This document shows, piece by piece, positions 5,502 to 5,665 of a stretch of 5,665 nt of DNA; position 1 is the first letter of the stretch; each line of letters opens with the position of its first letter. The stretch comes from Ferruginibacter sp. (GTDB taxonomy: Bacteria > Bacteroidota > Bacteroidia > Chitinophagales > Chitinophagaceae): assembly GCA_025362765.1 (NCBI GenBank), contig JANYFI010000538.1, positions 1 to 5,665 of the forward strand, read 5' to 3'. Both the position numbers and the translations under genes were made by a program. The notes beneath the pieces are model-generated. The model was given only the letters and a program-made list of their open reading frames with translations, was not told the DNA's origin and made no database searches.

Positions 5502-5665
5502 ATGAAGCAAAAGAAACTTTTATTACTGGTGGTATTAATAGCCTCCATCATATTAATACTTACTAACTTTTATACCATAAAGGTACTGTCGGCCGTAAGA
5601 GCTTATATCAACGGCGAATCCGAATTTTCAAAAGGACAAAAAGATGCTTCCATATTTTTGATTAC
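5502..5665 (+). CDS. N-terminus of a membrane sensor histidine kinase-like protein (runs off the window)
   Basis: The first 54 residues are visible from the ATG at 5502. A lysine-rich start (MKQKK) leads into a strong transmembrane helix at about 6-22. It is followed by FYTIKVLSAVRAYINGESEFSKGQKDA (residues 23-49). The segment SAVRAYxNGExxxSKxQKDA is a recognisable opening of the extracytoplasmic sensor region of Bacteroidota hybrid sensor kinases and some other signalling proteins. The kinase core lies beyond the window, so the class is inferred from this opening alone. A GGDEF/EAL output domain cannot be excluded. The gene lies 26 bases after the small ORF, close enough for co-transcription. 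No Shine-Dalgarno sequence is seen. Confidence 0.68.
   Translation, partial: MKQKKLLLLVVLIASIILILTNFYTIKVLSAVRAYINGESEFSKGQKDASIFLI

Overview
The window looks like accessory chromosome from a Bacteroidota bacterium, most likely of the Chitinophagaceae type. This is an inference from several signs. The base composition is AT-rich. No clear Shine-Dalgarno sequences precede the starts. There is a GntR regulator fused to a LacI-like ligand domain, a Tat-exported Gfo/Idh/MocA oxidoreductase, a TonB-receptor-like tail, and the start of a sensor kinase whose first 50 residues resemble a Bacteroidota type. No rRNA, tRNA or CRISPR array was seen.

Layout. At the left edge (1-158, +) is the 3' end of an outer-membrane, probably TonB-dependent, receptor. 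It converges on an intact GntR-family regulator (206-1237, -), and a strong hairpin (171-204) lies exactly between the two stops. Next comes a gene-poor stretch (about 1238-2240). It holds a C-terminal relic of an M19 membrane dipeptidase (1401-1523, -), a perfect inverted repeat (1540-1574), and an N-terminally truncated secreted or lipoprotein-like gene with no ATG (1692-2147, -). A complete REP-associated tyrosine transposase (RAYT, 2315-2944, +) follows. It is flanked by two 33-bp palindromes (2245-2277 and 2958-2990) that are exact reverse complements of each other. Converging on it is an intact Tat-signal Gfo/Idh/MocA oxidoreductase (3017-4417, -).

Right part. From about 4606 to 5135 (+) lies an eroded C-terminal piece of pyruvate phosphate dikinase. 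It carries a frameshift and an in-frame stop, and both Mg-ligand positions are changed. A structured non-coding stretch with competing hairpins (5102-5272) follows. Then comes a 37-residue membrane ORF (5362-5475, +), and 26 bases later the start of a sensor histidine kinase-like protein that runs off the window (5502-5665, +).

How it fits together. There is no obvious shared pathway. The intact genes are a regulator, an exported oxidoreductase and a RAYT. Around them are three separate protein relics, two of them certain C-terminal tails. This suggests a site of repeated insertion, deletion and decay, and the RAYT/palindrome unit is the one recognisable mobile-type module. The most interesting items are that unit and the ppdK and M19 relics, which ordinary gene callers would miss or mislabel.
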